From positions 1 through 46,025 of the IMG/VR virus record IMGVR_UViG_3300006033_000040: a stretch of 46,025 bases of DNA. The stretch is one strand, 5' to 3'. The stretch is from a virus. Below the pieces are notes generated by a model. The model saw only the letters and a program-made list of their open reading frames with translations, was not told where the DNA came from and made no database searches. Of the stretch, positions 16,391-25,612 are shown piece after piece. The position numbers and the translations under genes were made by a program. Numbering within the stretch: the stretch's first letter is position 1; every line of letters begins with the position of its first letter.

Positions 16391-17980
16391 ATGACCATTA
16401 ATCTTGTCGGCTTCAATGGCGCAAGCCTGAGCCTTGATCCGAAGTTGCTCCCAGAAGTGGTTGGGGTGTCATCGTTTGATATGCGGCCCGGCGGGAAGGG
16501 TGATGCTCGCCCATGGAATGCGCCATCAGCTGTCGGAGGCGTCACGCTCGGGGCTGGCCGCAAGACCATCTACCGCATGGGATCGGATGTCGAGAGCGAT
16601 TCGTCGTATTGGCTGTCCTGGACGACTGTGGTCCATGCGATCCGAGGATTTGATGCTACCGACACGACCGAGCGGACCTACTACACCGGCAGCGGCACGC
16701 CGAAGTGGGTCGACAACACCAACGCGCTGAGCAGCGCCCCATACCCATCAGCCACTCGTGAACTTTCGGCGCCACAGCCAACCGTCGCGCCGACAGCAAC
16801 GCTCACAACCGACGGCCCAAGTGGTACGGCCGCCGCGCGCTACTGGGTATACACCTGGGTCAATGACATCGGCTGGGAATCGGCTCCTTCACCTGCCTCG
16901 AACAGCCTGACCATCAAGCCTGGCGCGGTGGTCGGCCTGGTTCCGAACGGCACGCCGCCGGCCGGCAACTACAGCATCACCAAGATCCGCTGGTATGCGA
17001 CGCAAACAGCCTCGGATGGCACCGTGGAGTTCGCGTTCCTGCGCGAATACACGCTTGGAGCCTCGGGGCAGGCCGATGACGGCCGGGCACTTGGCGAAAC
17101 GCTGGCCACTGAATCGTGGATCCCGCTGGACGGCACGGCGGCCAACCTGACGGCGTGTTGGTCCCAGTTCGCGGCCGCCACCGTGGGCAAGGCTGTTCGG
17201 TTCTGTGAGCCCGGGTACCTCTATGCCTGGCCGCTGGCCTATGAGTACGTAGTGACGCACACGCCAGTGGCCATGGCAGCTTTCTCGCAGCGCTTGGTGT
17301 GCCTGACCACCGGAGGGGCAGAGGTGTTCACCGGAACCGACCCGGGATCAATGGACCAAAAGCCCATCGACCTACCGGCCTGCGTGTCTCAGCGGTCGGT
17401 GTGCTCAAGCGATGCGGGCGTGTTCTACGCCAGCAACGATGGCATCCAGTATTACGGCGTGGATGGCTGGCGCAACCTCACTGCCGGCGTGATCAGGCCT
17501 GATGAGTTCAAGACCCTGTTCAACCCGTCGAGTGCGCGCGCCGTGCTGTGGAAGGGGCTCTACATCTGCTGGCTGGACAGCAATGGTGCCGGTGTCGGTG
17601 GTCTCGTGGTCGATCCCAGCAACGCCCAGGGTGTCTTCTTTCTGAGCACGGCATATGCGGCCGGCTACGTTGACCCACTCACGCGAAGCCTCTACGTTGT
17701 GGACAGCACGACGCTCAAGAAGTGGGACGCGGGCAGCGCGCATACCTGGACTTGGCGCAGCAAGGTTTTTCGCCAAGCACGCACCGAAGAGTTCGACCGG
17801 TTTGAGCTTGTGTGTGGCGGCGCCACAACCGTGAAGGTATGGGTGGACGGCACGCTGTTCATGAACCGATCAGTGACGGCCGGCGAGCATCGCCTACCCA
17901 ACGGGATCAAGGGCCGCGACTGGCAATTCGAGCTGTCGAGCACATCTCCTGTTCAGGCCATGAGCGTCTACTATGGCTGA
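16391..17980 (+). CDS. Tail/nozzle protein, beta-propeller-like
   Basis: 529 residues, almost entirely predicted beta, with repeated aromatic blades (YRMGSDVESDSSYWLSW, ARYWVYTWVNDIGWES, FAFLREYTLG, SSDAGVFYASNDGIQYYG). This pattern fits podovirus tail-nozzle or P22 gp10-like hub proteins, which continue the DNA channel below the adaptors. The start after CTGGAGCC fits. Its end overlaps the large fibre gene by eight bases. The role is inferred from fold-like features and order; there is no diagnostic motif. Confidence 0.55.
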   Translation: MTINLVGFNGASLSLDPKLLPEVVGVSSFDMRPGGKGDARPWNAPSAVGGVTLGAGRKTIYRMGSDVESDSSYWLSWTTVVHAIRGFDATDTTERTYYTGSGTPKWVDNTNALSSAPYPSATRELSAPQPTVAPTATLTTDGPSGTAAARYWVYTWVNDIGWESAPSPASNSLTIKPGAVVGLVPNGTPPAGNYSITKIRWYATQTASDGTVEFAFLREYTLGASGQADDGRALGETLATESWIPLDGTAANLTACWSQFAAATVGKAVRFCEPGYLYAWPLAYEYVVTHTPVAMAAFSQRLVCLTTGGAEVFTGTDPGSMDQKPIDLPACVSQRSVCSSDAGVFYASNDGIQYYGVDGWRNLTAGVIRPDEFKTLFNPSSARAVLWKGLYICWLDSNGAGVGGLVVDPSNAQGVFFLSTAYAAGYVDPLTRSLYVVDSTTLKKWDAGSAHTWTWRSKVFRQARTEEFDRFELVCGGATTVKVWVDGTLFMNRSVTAGEHRLPNGIKGRDWQFELSSTSPVQAMSVYYG

Positions 17981-20900
17981 ACGCACCCCTGGCATTGGGC
18001 CTGTCCCAGAGGGCTTGAGCGAGGAACTCACCAGCTTTTTGGCGCAGATGCGCCGCTTGGTTGGCACCGGCATTCGCAATGGCGCACTCTCAGCTGGCGG
18101 CGGCGGTGGTTCTGGCAGTGGTGGTGGCAGCACAATCATCATCGGTGGCGGCGGCACTGGCTCAGGAACAGACCCGGACTACACCCCGCCACCGACCCCT
18201 ACAAACTTCACGGGGTCGGCGGGCCTGACTTACGTGTTCTGCGAAACCGACCCGCCGACCTTCACGATGGGTCACGGCTACCTGCGCACCAACATCTACG
18301 GAGCAAAGTGGCCATACACGGAGGCCATAGGGCCCACATTCACGGCAGCAGAACTGGTACATCAGTTCACCGGCCAGATCGGGGCCTTCCCCAGCGAGCC
18401 AGCGACGCGCTGGTGCCTGTGGGCGAAGTGGGAGACGAACGACGGCATTGAATCGGTCTCTCCTGCGGGCGGTGCCGGCGGCGTTGTGGTGGAGACCGGC
18501 CAGGATGTTGCGCTACTGCTCGAACTGCTGACCGGCCAGATCACCGAGAGCCAGCTCTACCAGGCTCTTGGCGCAAAGATCGAAGCGCTGAACCCCGAGG
18601 TGATCGACCAGCTCGCTGAGTCGTTGATGCAAGCCGTTGTGGCGCTCCATGCTGAGGCGCAGCACCGTGCTGATGATGTTGCGCGAGAGGCAACATCTCG
18701 AGCTGAGGCGCTGCTGGATGAAGCGGCGGCCCGGGGAGCGCAGATCACCCAGGTTCAGACAGTGCTGCAGGCGGCCGATACCTCGCTTGCCCAGGACATC
18801 ACGGACCTGACTGCAGCTGTCAACACGCTCGACATCAACACGGCGGCGGCGATCCAGCTTGAAGCCCAGACGCGCGCCGACACCGATGATGCTGAGGCGC
18901 TGCTGCGCGAGCAGCTTGCAACGCGGCTTGATCAGGCTGACGTGGAGACGCTGGCGACCATCGAGTCGGTTCGACGCACGCTGTCCGATGCGGACCATGC
19001 GGCGGCTGAGCAGGCGCTGACCATGGTCGTCACCACGCACACGACGGGCAAGGCGACCTCAGCAGCCATCCTGGAACAGGCCGAGATCCGTAGCACCGAA
19101 GTGAGTGCGGAAGCGATCAAGCGCGAGACCCTGAGCGTCAAGCTGCTGGGCACCACCGACCCAGACAGCGTTGACCTGCAGACACTGGCCTCTGGCCTGC
19201 TGGCAGAGGAGAAGTCTGCCCGCGTTGATGAAAACGCGGCTGCGGTGCAGCGCCTGGAAGTGCTTGAGGCCAAGGTCGACATCCCTGGCGGGTCGTCAAT
19301 CTCATCGATCCTGACCAGCTATGCCACGTTGGCGACGCTCACGTCATCGCAGGCGAGCCAGGCCAGCACGATCACTGCAGCCTACCAAGCAGCCGATGCC
19401 GCAGTGCTCACCAGCGCGCAGGCCTACGTCCAGACCTACGCCTATGCCAAGTCCACCGTAGACAGCGCCGAGGCGGCTCAGACAGCGAACCTCACAACTG
19501 CGTTCACCAACGCTGACACGGCGCTTCTGTCGACCGCACAAAGCTGGGTGCAGAGCTACGCCTACAGCAAGTCTCAGGCTGATGCAGCCATCGCCACCCA
19601 GGTTGATCAGGTCAGCGTGAGGCTGGACAGCGGTGGCGATGTCAGCAACGCCATTGTCAACGCGCAGAACACGGCCAGCGCCAAGAATGCGACGTTCAAA
19701 CAGGCCACGGCCCCAACCGCCACCCGCGTGGGCGATACCTGGATCGACACGGCAAACGGGAACTTGCTGAAGGCGTGGAGCGGAAGCGCCTGGGTGGCGA
19801 GCGATGACCAGCGCATTGGCACCACAGCCAGCAGCGTGACCACGCTCCAAAGCCAGATCGCAGGCACTGCTGGTTCTGAACTGCTGAGCCAGATCCAAGC
19901 AGAAGCCACGACGCGCGCCGACCAGACCGGCGACCTGTTTGCGCAGTGGACTGTGAAGACCAGCGTGGCGGGCCTGATCAGCGGCTTCGGCCTGGCCAGC
20001 ACGGCGAACAACGCGGCGCCGAGCAGCATGTTCGGCATCCAGGCAAACCAGTTCTATGTGGCCCCGCCTCACCAGGCCAGCAGCACGGCTCCGACGACGA
20101 ACCTGTTCGATGGGTACGTGTGGCTCGACACCAGCGTCACGCCCAACGTCACGCGGTACCGCAGCGGTTCGAGTTGGGTGACGACACCGCCTGTGCTGCC
20201 GTTCATCATTCAGACGACGCCAACCACCATCAACGGCGTGAGTGTGCCGGCCGGCGTCTACATGGACACGGCGTTCCTCCGCAACGGAACGATCACGAAC
20301 GCGCTGATCGGCACCGCGGCGATCGATGACGCCAAGATCGCCAATCTGTCGGCGGCCAAGATCATTGCCGGCTCGATCGCGGTGGGCGCTTACATCCAGT
20401 CGAGCAACTACGTTTCCAACACCAGCGGCTGGCGCATCCACGGGAATGGCACGGCTGAGCTGCAGAACGCCATCGTGCGCGGTACGGTGTGGGCCACGGC
20501 CGGCGAGTTCGCCAGCACGGTGCGCCTTGGCGGTGCAACCAGCTTCGCAGCAGGCAATGGCATCTGGCAGGGGCTGGACGGTTCAACCCCGAAGTGGCGT
20601 GTGGGTCTGGAGAACAGCAAGCGCATCCAGTGGGACGGCAGCGAGCTGGCGATCTACGGCAGCGCGAACAACAAGGTGATGGCGGTCAGCGGGTCAACGC
20701 TGATGATCGACACGCCGAACTTCGGCATCGACACCTCTGGCAATGCCAGGTTCTCCGGTGACATCAGCGGAGCCACCGGGGTGTTCGCTGGCAGCTTGGC
20801 GGCCGGGGTCATCGATGCATCCACGATCACCGGCCAGAACTTCACGCGCGACACGCCTGGCACCTACACGGTTGTCACGATGCCCTACTCGGGCAAGGTG

Positions 20901-21890
20901 CGTTGGACCATGTGCGGCGCCGGTGGTGGTGGCGGTGGTGGTGGCAGTGTTGGCGAAAGTGGCATTGCCGGCCTGCCTGGCTCGCCGGGCGTTGTCAGCA
21001 CCGGTGAGGTGACGGCCCCAGAGGGGGCTGTCGTCACTGTGTTCATCCCGTCCGGAGGTGGCGGGGCAACGAGCGGTGGCAGCGTGTCATCACCGCCTGG
21101 CGGCTCAGCTGGCGGGCAGGCCTGGATCAGCATCAGTGGGGTTGGCACTTGGTACGCCAACGGCGGCGCTGGTGGCGGAACATCGACCAGCCCGGCGGGC
21201 GGCATTGCCTACACCTACCGGATGCTGGAGTACGGCGACTTTGGCGGGGTGCTTGTAGCGCCGGCCGGGTCTGCCCCGCCAGGGATCCCTGGCGCTTACG
21301 CCGGGGTCCGCGGCCTGAACGGCGTTGACCAGAACGTGCTGCACCTTGGGCTTGCTGGACAGGCATCAAAGCTCAATGGTGGCAACGGTTACCGCGGTGG
21401 TGGCGGTGGCGGTGGCGCGCCAACGCGAGCATGGGTTGGAAGCCGAGAGCTCTATGCCGACCCCGTGGATGGCGAAGGGGGTGACGGCTCGCCGACTTCT
21501 GCCGGTGGCAACGGTGGCCACGGCTTCGCCTTCATCGAGATCTTCAACCCCAACAGCGTGGTGCTGCGCAACGACTTCGAGGCGCACAAGTCAACGCTAG
21601 GCCAGCCTGGATCGGTCGGTATTGCGAATTGGCAACTTGTATGGAGTGGCAGTACAAGCGGAAACATTAATGCGGCGGCCAATTGGGGGTACGGCCTCTA
21701 CGAAGCCGTTTATAGCAATGGCGCAGCGCCTTCAATTTGGATTACTCGCAGCATCACAGAAATAAGTGCGGTCCAACAATACCAAGTAATTGGTTCATAC
21801 GACGGATACGGAAATCCAATTTACCAAACCGCATTTGCATCGTTGTCCGCCATATATAAGGCTCTTTGGGCTGTGGTGGCTGACCTTTGA
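17973..21890 (+). CDS. Large tail fibre, gpJ-like with polyglycine adhesin region
   Basis: 1305 residues. Residues 40-65 form a Gly/Ser linker. Residues about 170-560 are long helical, Ala-rich coiled coil. From about 570 a segment resembles the C-terminal part of lambda-type host-specificity (J) proteins: TWIDTANGNLLKAWSG, then MDTAFLRNGTITNALIG, AKIIAGSIAVGAYIQS and GWRIHGNGTAELQNAIVRG. Near residues 980-1190 four glycine-rich blocks (GGGGGGGG and others) recall polyglycine-helix adhesins. The last 80 residues are encoded by AT-richer DNA. It should bind the host receptor. It overlaps the preceding gene. Confidence 0.75.
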   Translation: MAERTPGIGPVPEGLSEELTSFLAQMRRLVGTGIRNGALSAGGGGGSGSGGGSTIIIGGGGTGSGTDPDYTPPPTPTNFTGSAGLTYVFCETDPPTFTMGHGYLRTNIYGAKWPYTEAIGPTFTAAELVHQFTGQIGAFPSEPATRWCLWAKWETNDGIESVSPAGGAGGVVVETGQDVALLLELLTGQITESQLYQALGAKIEALNPEVIDQLAESLMQAVVALHAEAQHRADDVAREATSRAEALLDEAAARGAQITQVQTVLQAADTSLAQDITDLTAAVNTLDINTAAAIQLEAQTRADTDDAEALLREQLATRLDQADVETLATIESVRRTLSDADHAAAEQALTMVVTTHTTGKATSAAILEQAEIRSTEVSAEAIKRETLSVKLLGTTDPDSVDLQTLASGLLAEEKSARVDENAAAVQRLEVLEAKVDIPGGSSISSILTSYATLATLTSSQASQASTITAAYQAADAAVLTSAQAYVQTYAYAKSTVDSAEAAQTANLTTAFTNADTALLSTAQSWVQSYAYSKSQADAAIATQVDQVSVRLDSGGDVSNAIVNAQNTASAKNATFKQATAPTATRVGDTWIDTANGNLLKAWSGSAWVASDDQRIGTTASSVTTLQSQIAGTAGSELLSQIQAEATTRADQTGDLFAQWTVKTSVAGLISGFGLASTANNAAPSSMFGIQANQFYVAPPHQASSTAPTTNLFDGYVWLDTSVTPNVTRYRSGSSWVTTPPVLPFIIQTTPTTINGVSVPAGVYMDTAFLRNGTITNALIGTAAIDDAKIANLSAAKIIAGSIAVGAYIQSSNYVSNTSGWRIHGNGTAELQNAIVRGTVWATAGEFASTVRLGGATSFAAGNGIWQGLDGSTPKWRVGLENSKRIQWDGSELAIYGSANNKVMAVSGSTLMIDTPNFGIDTSGNARFSGDISGATGVFAGSLAAGVIDASTITGQNFTRDTPGTYTVVTMPYSGKVRWTMCGAGGGGGGGGSVGESGIAGLPGSPGVVSTGEVTAPEGAVVTVFIPSGGGGATSGGSVSSPPGGSAGGQAWISISGVGTWYANGGAGGGTSTSPAGGIAYTYRMLEYGDFGGVLVAPAGSAPPGIPGAYAGVRGLNGVDQNVLHLGLAGQASKLNGGNGYRGGGGGGGAPTRAWVGSRELYADPVDGEGGDGSPTSAGGNGGHGFAFIEIFNPNSVVLRNDFEAHKSTLGQPGSVGIANWQLVWSGSTSGNINAAANWGYGLYEAVYSNGAAPSIWITRSITEISAVQQYQVIGSYDGYGNPIYQTAFASLSAIYKALWAVVADL

Positions 21891-21908
21891 TTTATCAGGA
21901 GAACTCAA

Positions 21909-23615
21909 ATGGCATGGTATCGGACGGGCACGGTAGCGGTTACCGGTGGCGGCCCCAATGTGGTCGGGACCAGCACGCTGTGGACCAGCTACGCCAAGGA
22001 CGGCGACGGCATGCTGCTGCCAGACGGCAAGGTGTACGAGGTGCTCGACGTGGTGGACAACACCCACATCACGCTGGCCACGAACTACGGCGGCACCACT
22101 GCAAGCGGGCAGGCCTATGGGTTGTTTCCGACGCACGCCTACTCCATCCAGTTGGCTTCTCAAGTCACCCAACTCATCGGCGACTACAGCGCCTACGTGA
22201 CCGGCCCAGGCGCAGGCAAGTTCAGCGATGGGACCGTGAGTGCTCCAGGGATGTCCTGGGCCAGCGATACGGATTCGGGGTTCTACCGGCCTGGCGCGAA
22301 CATGGTGGCCCTCTCGATCGGTGGCACAGAGTTCTGGCGTGCCACTGCGACAGGTCTGGGGATCGGCAAGACCCCGGCCGAACTGCTGGACATCAAAAGC
22401 GCGGCGGGGCGGGCATTCGTGAATGTCGAGACGGCCGCGGCTGGACAAACGGCACGACTCGGCCTGAAGTCAACCACCAGCGATTGGGCCATCTACTCAG
22501 GCACAGGATCGGGGAACGTGCTGGGGTTCTATGACGTGCTGTCGGGCGCTGAGCGAGCGCGGTTCGACGGCGGGAACTTCATGATCGGCACCCAGACGGC
22601 AGCCGGGAAATTTGCTGTGCACTCGGGGCGCACTGGCAACAACGGGACGGTGACTGGCGTTGATTCGACGATGATCGTCGATGCCTTTCTTGGGTCGGTC
22701 GCAGACGCTGCTGCTGGATACGTGGCGCTCGCGTACAAGCATCCCGGTGGCAATGTGGCGGCATCAGGGTTCGACGGCCACGTCGGCGTGTTCCGCGGTC
22801 AGGCGGCTTCGGGGAATACGACTGAGCGCACTGACGTGACCATCAAGACCGCTTACTCGGCGACCATCTTGCGGCGGCTCAACGGCTCCCAGGGGCTCGT
22901 CGAGTTCGACTTCGGCGGCACAACCTACATCGGGCTGCAGTTGGTGGTGTCCGCGTCGAGGGACATTTATGCATCCGGCCGGTATTGGGGCTTTGTTCCA
23001 TTCCTCGTGCAGGCTGCAAGTGCGTCGAACGTCGTTACCTACGCGGCTCGAAATGAATGGGTCACCCAGCAGAACTACATCGCTGGCGTGGCGGGGGGCG
23101 TCGAGGTTTTCCGGGGGACAAGCGCGGGGGCGCTGTTGGTCGGCCAGGCCACGGCCACGGGCGATGCCAAGCTCCAGGTCAGCAACGGCGTGCGCTTCGG
23201 ATCGACGCTGAGTTCGGATCTCAACACCCTCGACTACTACGAGGAGGGTGTGTTCACGCCAACGGTGGTTGGTTTGACGACTGCTGGGGTTGGGACATAC
23301 ACCTCTCAGATCGGGCGCTACACCAGGATCGGCAACCGGGTGCATTTCAGCGTCAACCTGGTATGGACTGCGCACACCGGATCAGGAAGCCTGGCCATCA
23401 ACGGCCTGCCGTTCGTCGGCGCGGCGCTAGCCGGCCTGTCCTGGGTGTGCGCCGCGCGATTCGATAGCTTGACGTACACAGGTCAGTTGGCTGCGGTGAT
23501 TGGCTCGGCATCGTCGCAGATCCTGCTGAGGCAGATGTCCACAGGCGCAGTGGCGACTGAACCGGCCATTGACACGGCAGCACTGCTCCATATTTCTGGC
23601 ACCTACGAGGTTTAA
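21909..23615 (+). CDS. Tail fibre protein
   Basis: 568 residues with AGGAGAACTCAA before the ATG. The N-terminus (MAWYRTGTVAVTGG, then VVGTSTLW) is a common virion-attachment start of phage fibres. The body has repeats of the fibre-shaft style (GMSWASDTDSGFYRPGANM, SIGGTEFWRATATGLGIG) and the end carries YYEEGVFTPTVVG, IGRYTRIGNRVHFSV and LAINGLPF, typical of fibre tips. It would form a side or secondary fibre. No S74 chaperone domain is present. The following small gene may serve as chaperone or cap. Confidence 0.75.
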   Translation: MAWYRTGTVAVTGGGPNVVGTSTLWTSYAKDGDGMLLPDGKVYEVLDVVDNTHITLATNYGGTTASGQAYGLFPTHAYSIQLASQVTQLIGDYSAYVTGPGAGKFSDGTVSAPGMSWASDTDSGFYRPGANMVALSIGGTEFWRATATGLGIGKTPAELLDIKSAAGRAFVNVETAAAGQTARLGLKSTTSDWAIYSGTGSGNVLGFYDVLSGAERARFDGGNFMIGTQTAAGKFAVHSGRTGNNGTVTGVDSTMIVDAFLGSVADAAAGYVALAYKHPGGNVAASGFDGHVGVFRGQAASGNTTERTDVTIKTAYSATILRRLNGSQGLVEFDFGGTTYIGLQLVVSASRDIYASGRYWGFVPFLVQAASASNVVTYAARNEWVTQQNYIAGVAGGVEVFRGTSAGALLVGQATATGDAKLQVSNGVRFGSTLSSDLNTLDYYEEGVFTPTVVGLTTAGVGTYTSQIGRYTRIGNRVHFSVNLVWTAHTGSGSLAINGLPFVGAALAGLSWVCAARFDSLTYTGQLAAVIGSASSQILLRQMSTGAVATEPAIDTAALLHISGTYEV

Positions 23616-23618
23616 ATC

Positions 23619-23834
23619 ATGGCTCTCACCGAACAACGCATCCTCCGCGCCGTCACCGTGCGCACCGACATCAACGCCATCGAGGTCGAATGGCGCGACG
23701 AAATCGCCCGTGACGGCGAGGTGATCAGCAGCGTTCCCCACCGCAAGGCCTACACCGCCGACCAGGCGGCCGAGTTCATGGCCGAGGTTGAGGGGGCTGC
23801 AGCCTACGCCGCCGCGGCTGGCTGGCCAGGCTGA
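23619..23834 (+). CDS. Small protein after tail fibre
   Basis: 71 residues, three bases after the fibre gene. It has a beta-rich first half (ILRAVTVRTDINAIEVEWRD) and an acidic helical second half (TADQAAEFMAEVEGAAAYAAAAG). Small genes of this type often follow fibre genes, and some assist fibre assembly. That role is inference from position. No motif is recognised. Confidence 0.6.
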   Translation: MALTEQRILRAVTVRTDINAIEVEWRDEIARDGEVISSVPHRKAYTADQAAEFMAEVEGAAAYAAAAGWPG

Positions 23835-23872
23835 CCGAACATCTATCAGCGCACCTGTCGTAGTGTGCGCGG

Positions 23873-24454
23873 ATGCAAGAGCAACGCCTAGCCCAGGCCC
23901 TCGCTGCCCATGTTGGCGAGATCCTGACCCCGGAGACGGCGGCCAGGATCTTGGCATTCTCGGTTGGCGGGGTGCGGATCAAGACGGCGGCTCTGCAATG
24001 GGGTGAGTGTGGCCGCCTGACCTTTGAGGCAGTCCACTTCAGCAAGGACATTCAGGACTTGCTACACCCTCTTCAACTTGAATACTGGGCCGAGGCCGGA
24101 GAAGGTGAAATGCGCCTCGACTATGCCGACCTTGAGCGACGCGATGCGCGGGGCGACTTGCTCCAGTTCATTGCCTGGGACAACGACAAGCCCGCTGGCT
24201 TCATCCGCGTGTTCCTATCCCATAGCCTCGACACAGGCAAGCGAATAGCGATGGAGCATGCCGTCTACCTGAGGCATCCATATCGTGTGGGCCGTACGCT
24301 CCCGCAATTCGTCCAGTACGTCGAAACATGCCTCCAGCAGATCGGCGTCAAGCAGGTGCGTATCCAGGCTGCCAGGCGGCACGGCTTGCCGGTCCTGGCG
24401 CAACGCTTGGGGTATCGCCCCACACACACCGTTCTCGTGAAAGACTTGGAGTAG
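23873..24454 (+). CDS. GNAT-fold acetyltransferase-like phage protein
   Basis: 193 residues. The middle and end follow a GNAT-like layout: LLQFIAWDNDKPAGFIRVFLSHS as a central strand pair, EHAVYLRHPYRVGRTLPQFVQYVETCLQQIGV where the acetyl-CoA-binding loop and helix are expected (RxVGRT), and AARRHGLPVLAQRLGYRPTHTVLVKDL as the typical ending. The substrate is unknown. Genes of this type often lie next to internal virion protein genes in podoviruses. The RBS is weak. The loop is atypical for Q/RxxGxG/A, so activity is not certain. Confidence 0.65.
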   Translation: MQEQRLAQALAAHVGEILTPETAARILAFSVGGVRIKTAALQWGECGRLTFEAVHFSKDIQDLLHPLQLEYWAEAGEGEMRLDYADLERRDARGDLLQFIAWDNDKPAGFIRVFLSHSLDTGKRIAMEHAVYLRHPYRVGRTLPQFVQYVETCLQQIGVKQVRIQAARRHGLPVLAQRLGYRPTHTVLVKDLE

Positions 24455-24457
24455 CCC

Positions 24458-25612
24458 ATGACTGACGCACCCGATACCACGGCCCAGAACATCGCGGCAA
24501 AACAAAGCGCCGATGTCTCAAAAGAGCAGCTGGTGCTGGCCCGCGAGCAGATTGCCGACGCGAAGATCCGGCAGGCCAAGTTTGACCCGTACTACGAGCA
24601 GCTGATGCAGGATGCGCTGAAGTCGTCTCAGACTTCGCAGGCTCGCAGCGCTCAGCAGTGGGACCAGTACACCAGCATCTTTCAGCCGCTGGAAACGAAG
24701 ATGGCCGAGACGGCCACCAGCTTCGACACGTCGGGCCGGCGTGACCAGGCTGCCGCAGAGGCTGTTGCCGGCGTGAACCGGCAGATGGAGCAGACCCGTG
24801 CTGCGCAACAGCGCGGCCTGCAGCGCGCCGGCATCCAGTTGGGCAGCGGCCGGGCGCTCACGCTGGACAACGCGAGCCGACTCGCGGAGGCCAAAGCTGC
24901 CGCCGGTGCGGACTACGGCGCACGCAAACAGGTGGAGGCCACGGGCTTGAGCCTCGTTGACAACGCTGCCAAGTTCGGCCGCGGGCTGACCAGCACAGGG
25001 CTCAGCGCATCACAGCTTGGTCTCGCCGGAAACCAGACTGGGCAGCAGGCCGGCGCGACGGGGCAATCCGTCTACAGCTCAGCGCTGAACCCCGCGCTCA
25101 GCCTCTACAACGCGAGTAGCGGGAACAACGCCAGCGCGGCAGGCATGTACGGCAACATCGCCAACCAACAGGCTGCAGCCAATGCCAGCGCCAACTCGAC
25201 CTACGCTGGCCTGGCCAGTTCGGCCGCCATGATTGGTGCGTACATGATGATGTCGTCCAAGAAACTGAAGACTGGACGAAAGCCGGTTAGCTTGTCGGCA
25301 AGGAAGCAGGCTCGCAGCGGCGATGTTCAGGATGCCAAGGTGCTGCGCGAGACCAGCAACACCCCAACTGCCGACAAGGTGGCGAAGCTGTCGGTGGAGA
25401 AGTGGCGTTACAAGCCCGGTCTTGGCGATTCGCGGCAGCACGTCGGACCCTACGCCGAGGACGTACAGAAGCAGTTCGGCGATGAGGTGGCGCCGCGCGG
25501 TCTGGCGATCCACAAGGCCAACATGGCGAAGGTCAATGACCAAGCTGAGCGCGAAGTCGACGCCGAGATCAAGCGCCTTGAAGGCCAGATCGCAGAGCTG
25601 GAGGCGGCATGA
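24458..25612 (+). CDS. Internal virion (ejection) protein with S74-like C-terminus
   Basis: 384 residues, three bases after the GNAT gene. The first 250 residues are Ala/Gln/Ser-rich helices (AAKQSADVSKEQLVLAREQ, RQMEQTRAAQQRGLQRAG) as in podovirus ejection proteins, with a hydrophobic ASSAAMIGAYMMM segment. The last 130 residues resemble a Peptidase S74 intramolecular chaperone: SSKKLKTGRKPV, then LSVEKWRYKPG, HVGPYAEDVQKQFGDE and a terminal coiled coil. S74 domains normally trimerise and cut themselves from spikes and fibres. The catalytic Ser-Lys pair may be SSKK, but this is unproven. The protein is likely packaged in the head. Confidence 0.65.
   Translation: MTDAPDTTAQNIAAKQSADVSKEQLVLAREQIADAKIRQAKFDPYYEQLMQDALKSSQTSQARSAQQWDQYTSIFQPLETKMAETATSFDTSGRRDQAAAEAVAGVNRQMEQTRAAQQRGLQRAGIQLGSGRALTLDNASRLAEAKAAAGADYGARKQVEATGLSLVDNAAKFGRGLTSTGLSASQLGLAGNQTGQQAGATGQSVYSSALNPALSLYNASSGNNASAAGMYGNIANQQAAANASANSTYAGLASSAAMIGAYMMMSSKKLKTGRKPVSLSARKQARSGDVQDAKVLRETSNTPTADKVAKLSVEKWRYKPGLGDSRQHVGPYAEDVQKQFGDEVAPRGLAIHKANMAKVNDQAEREVDAEIKRLEGQIAELEAA

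Noticed and set aside
20900-21540. Glycine-rich DNA repeats as CRISPR or tandem array
   Set aside because: Irregular codon-level repeats inside a fibre gene, no fixed repeat and spacer length.
17973-23615. Diversity-generating retroelement acting on fibres
   Set aside because: No reverse transcriptase gene and no template/variable repeat pair were seen in the window.
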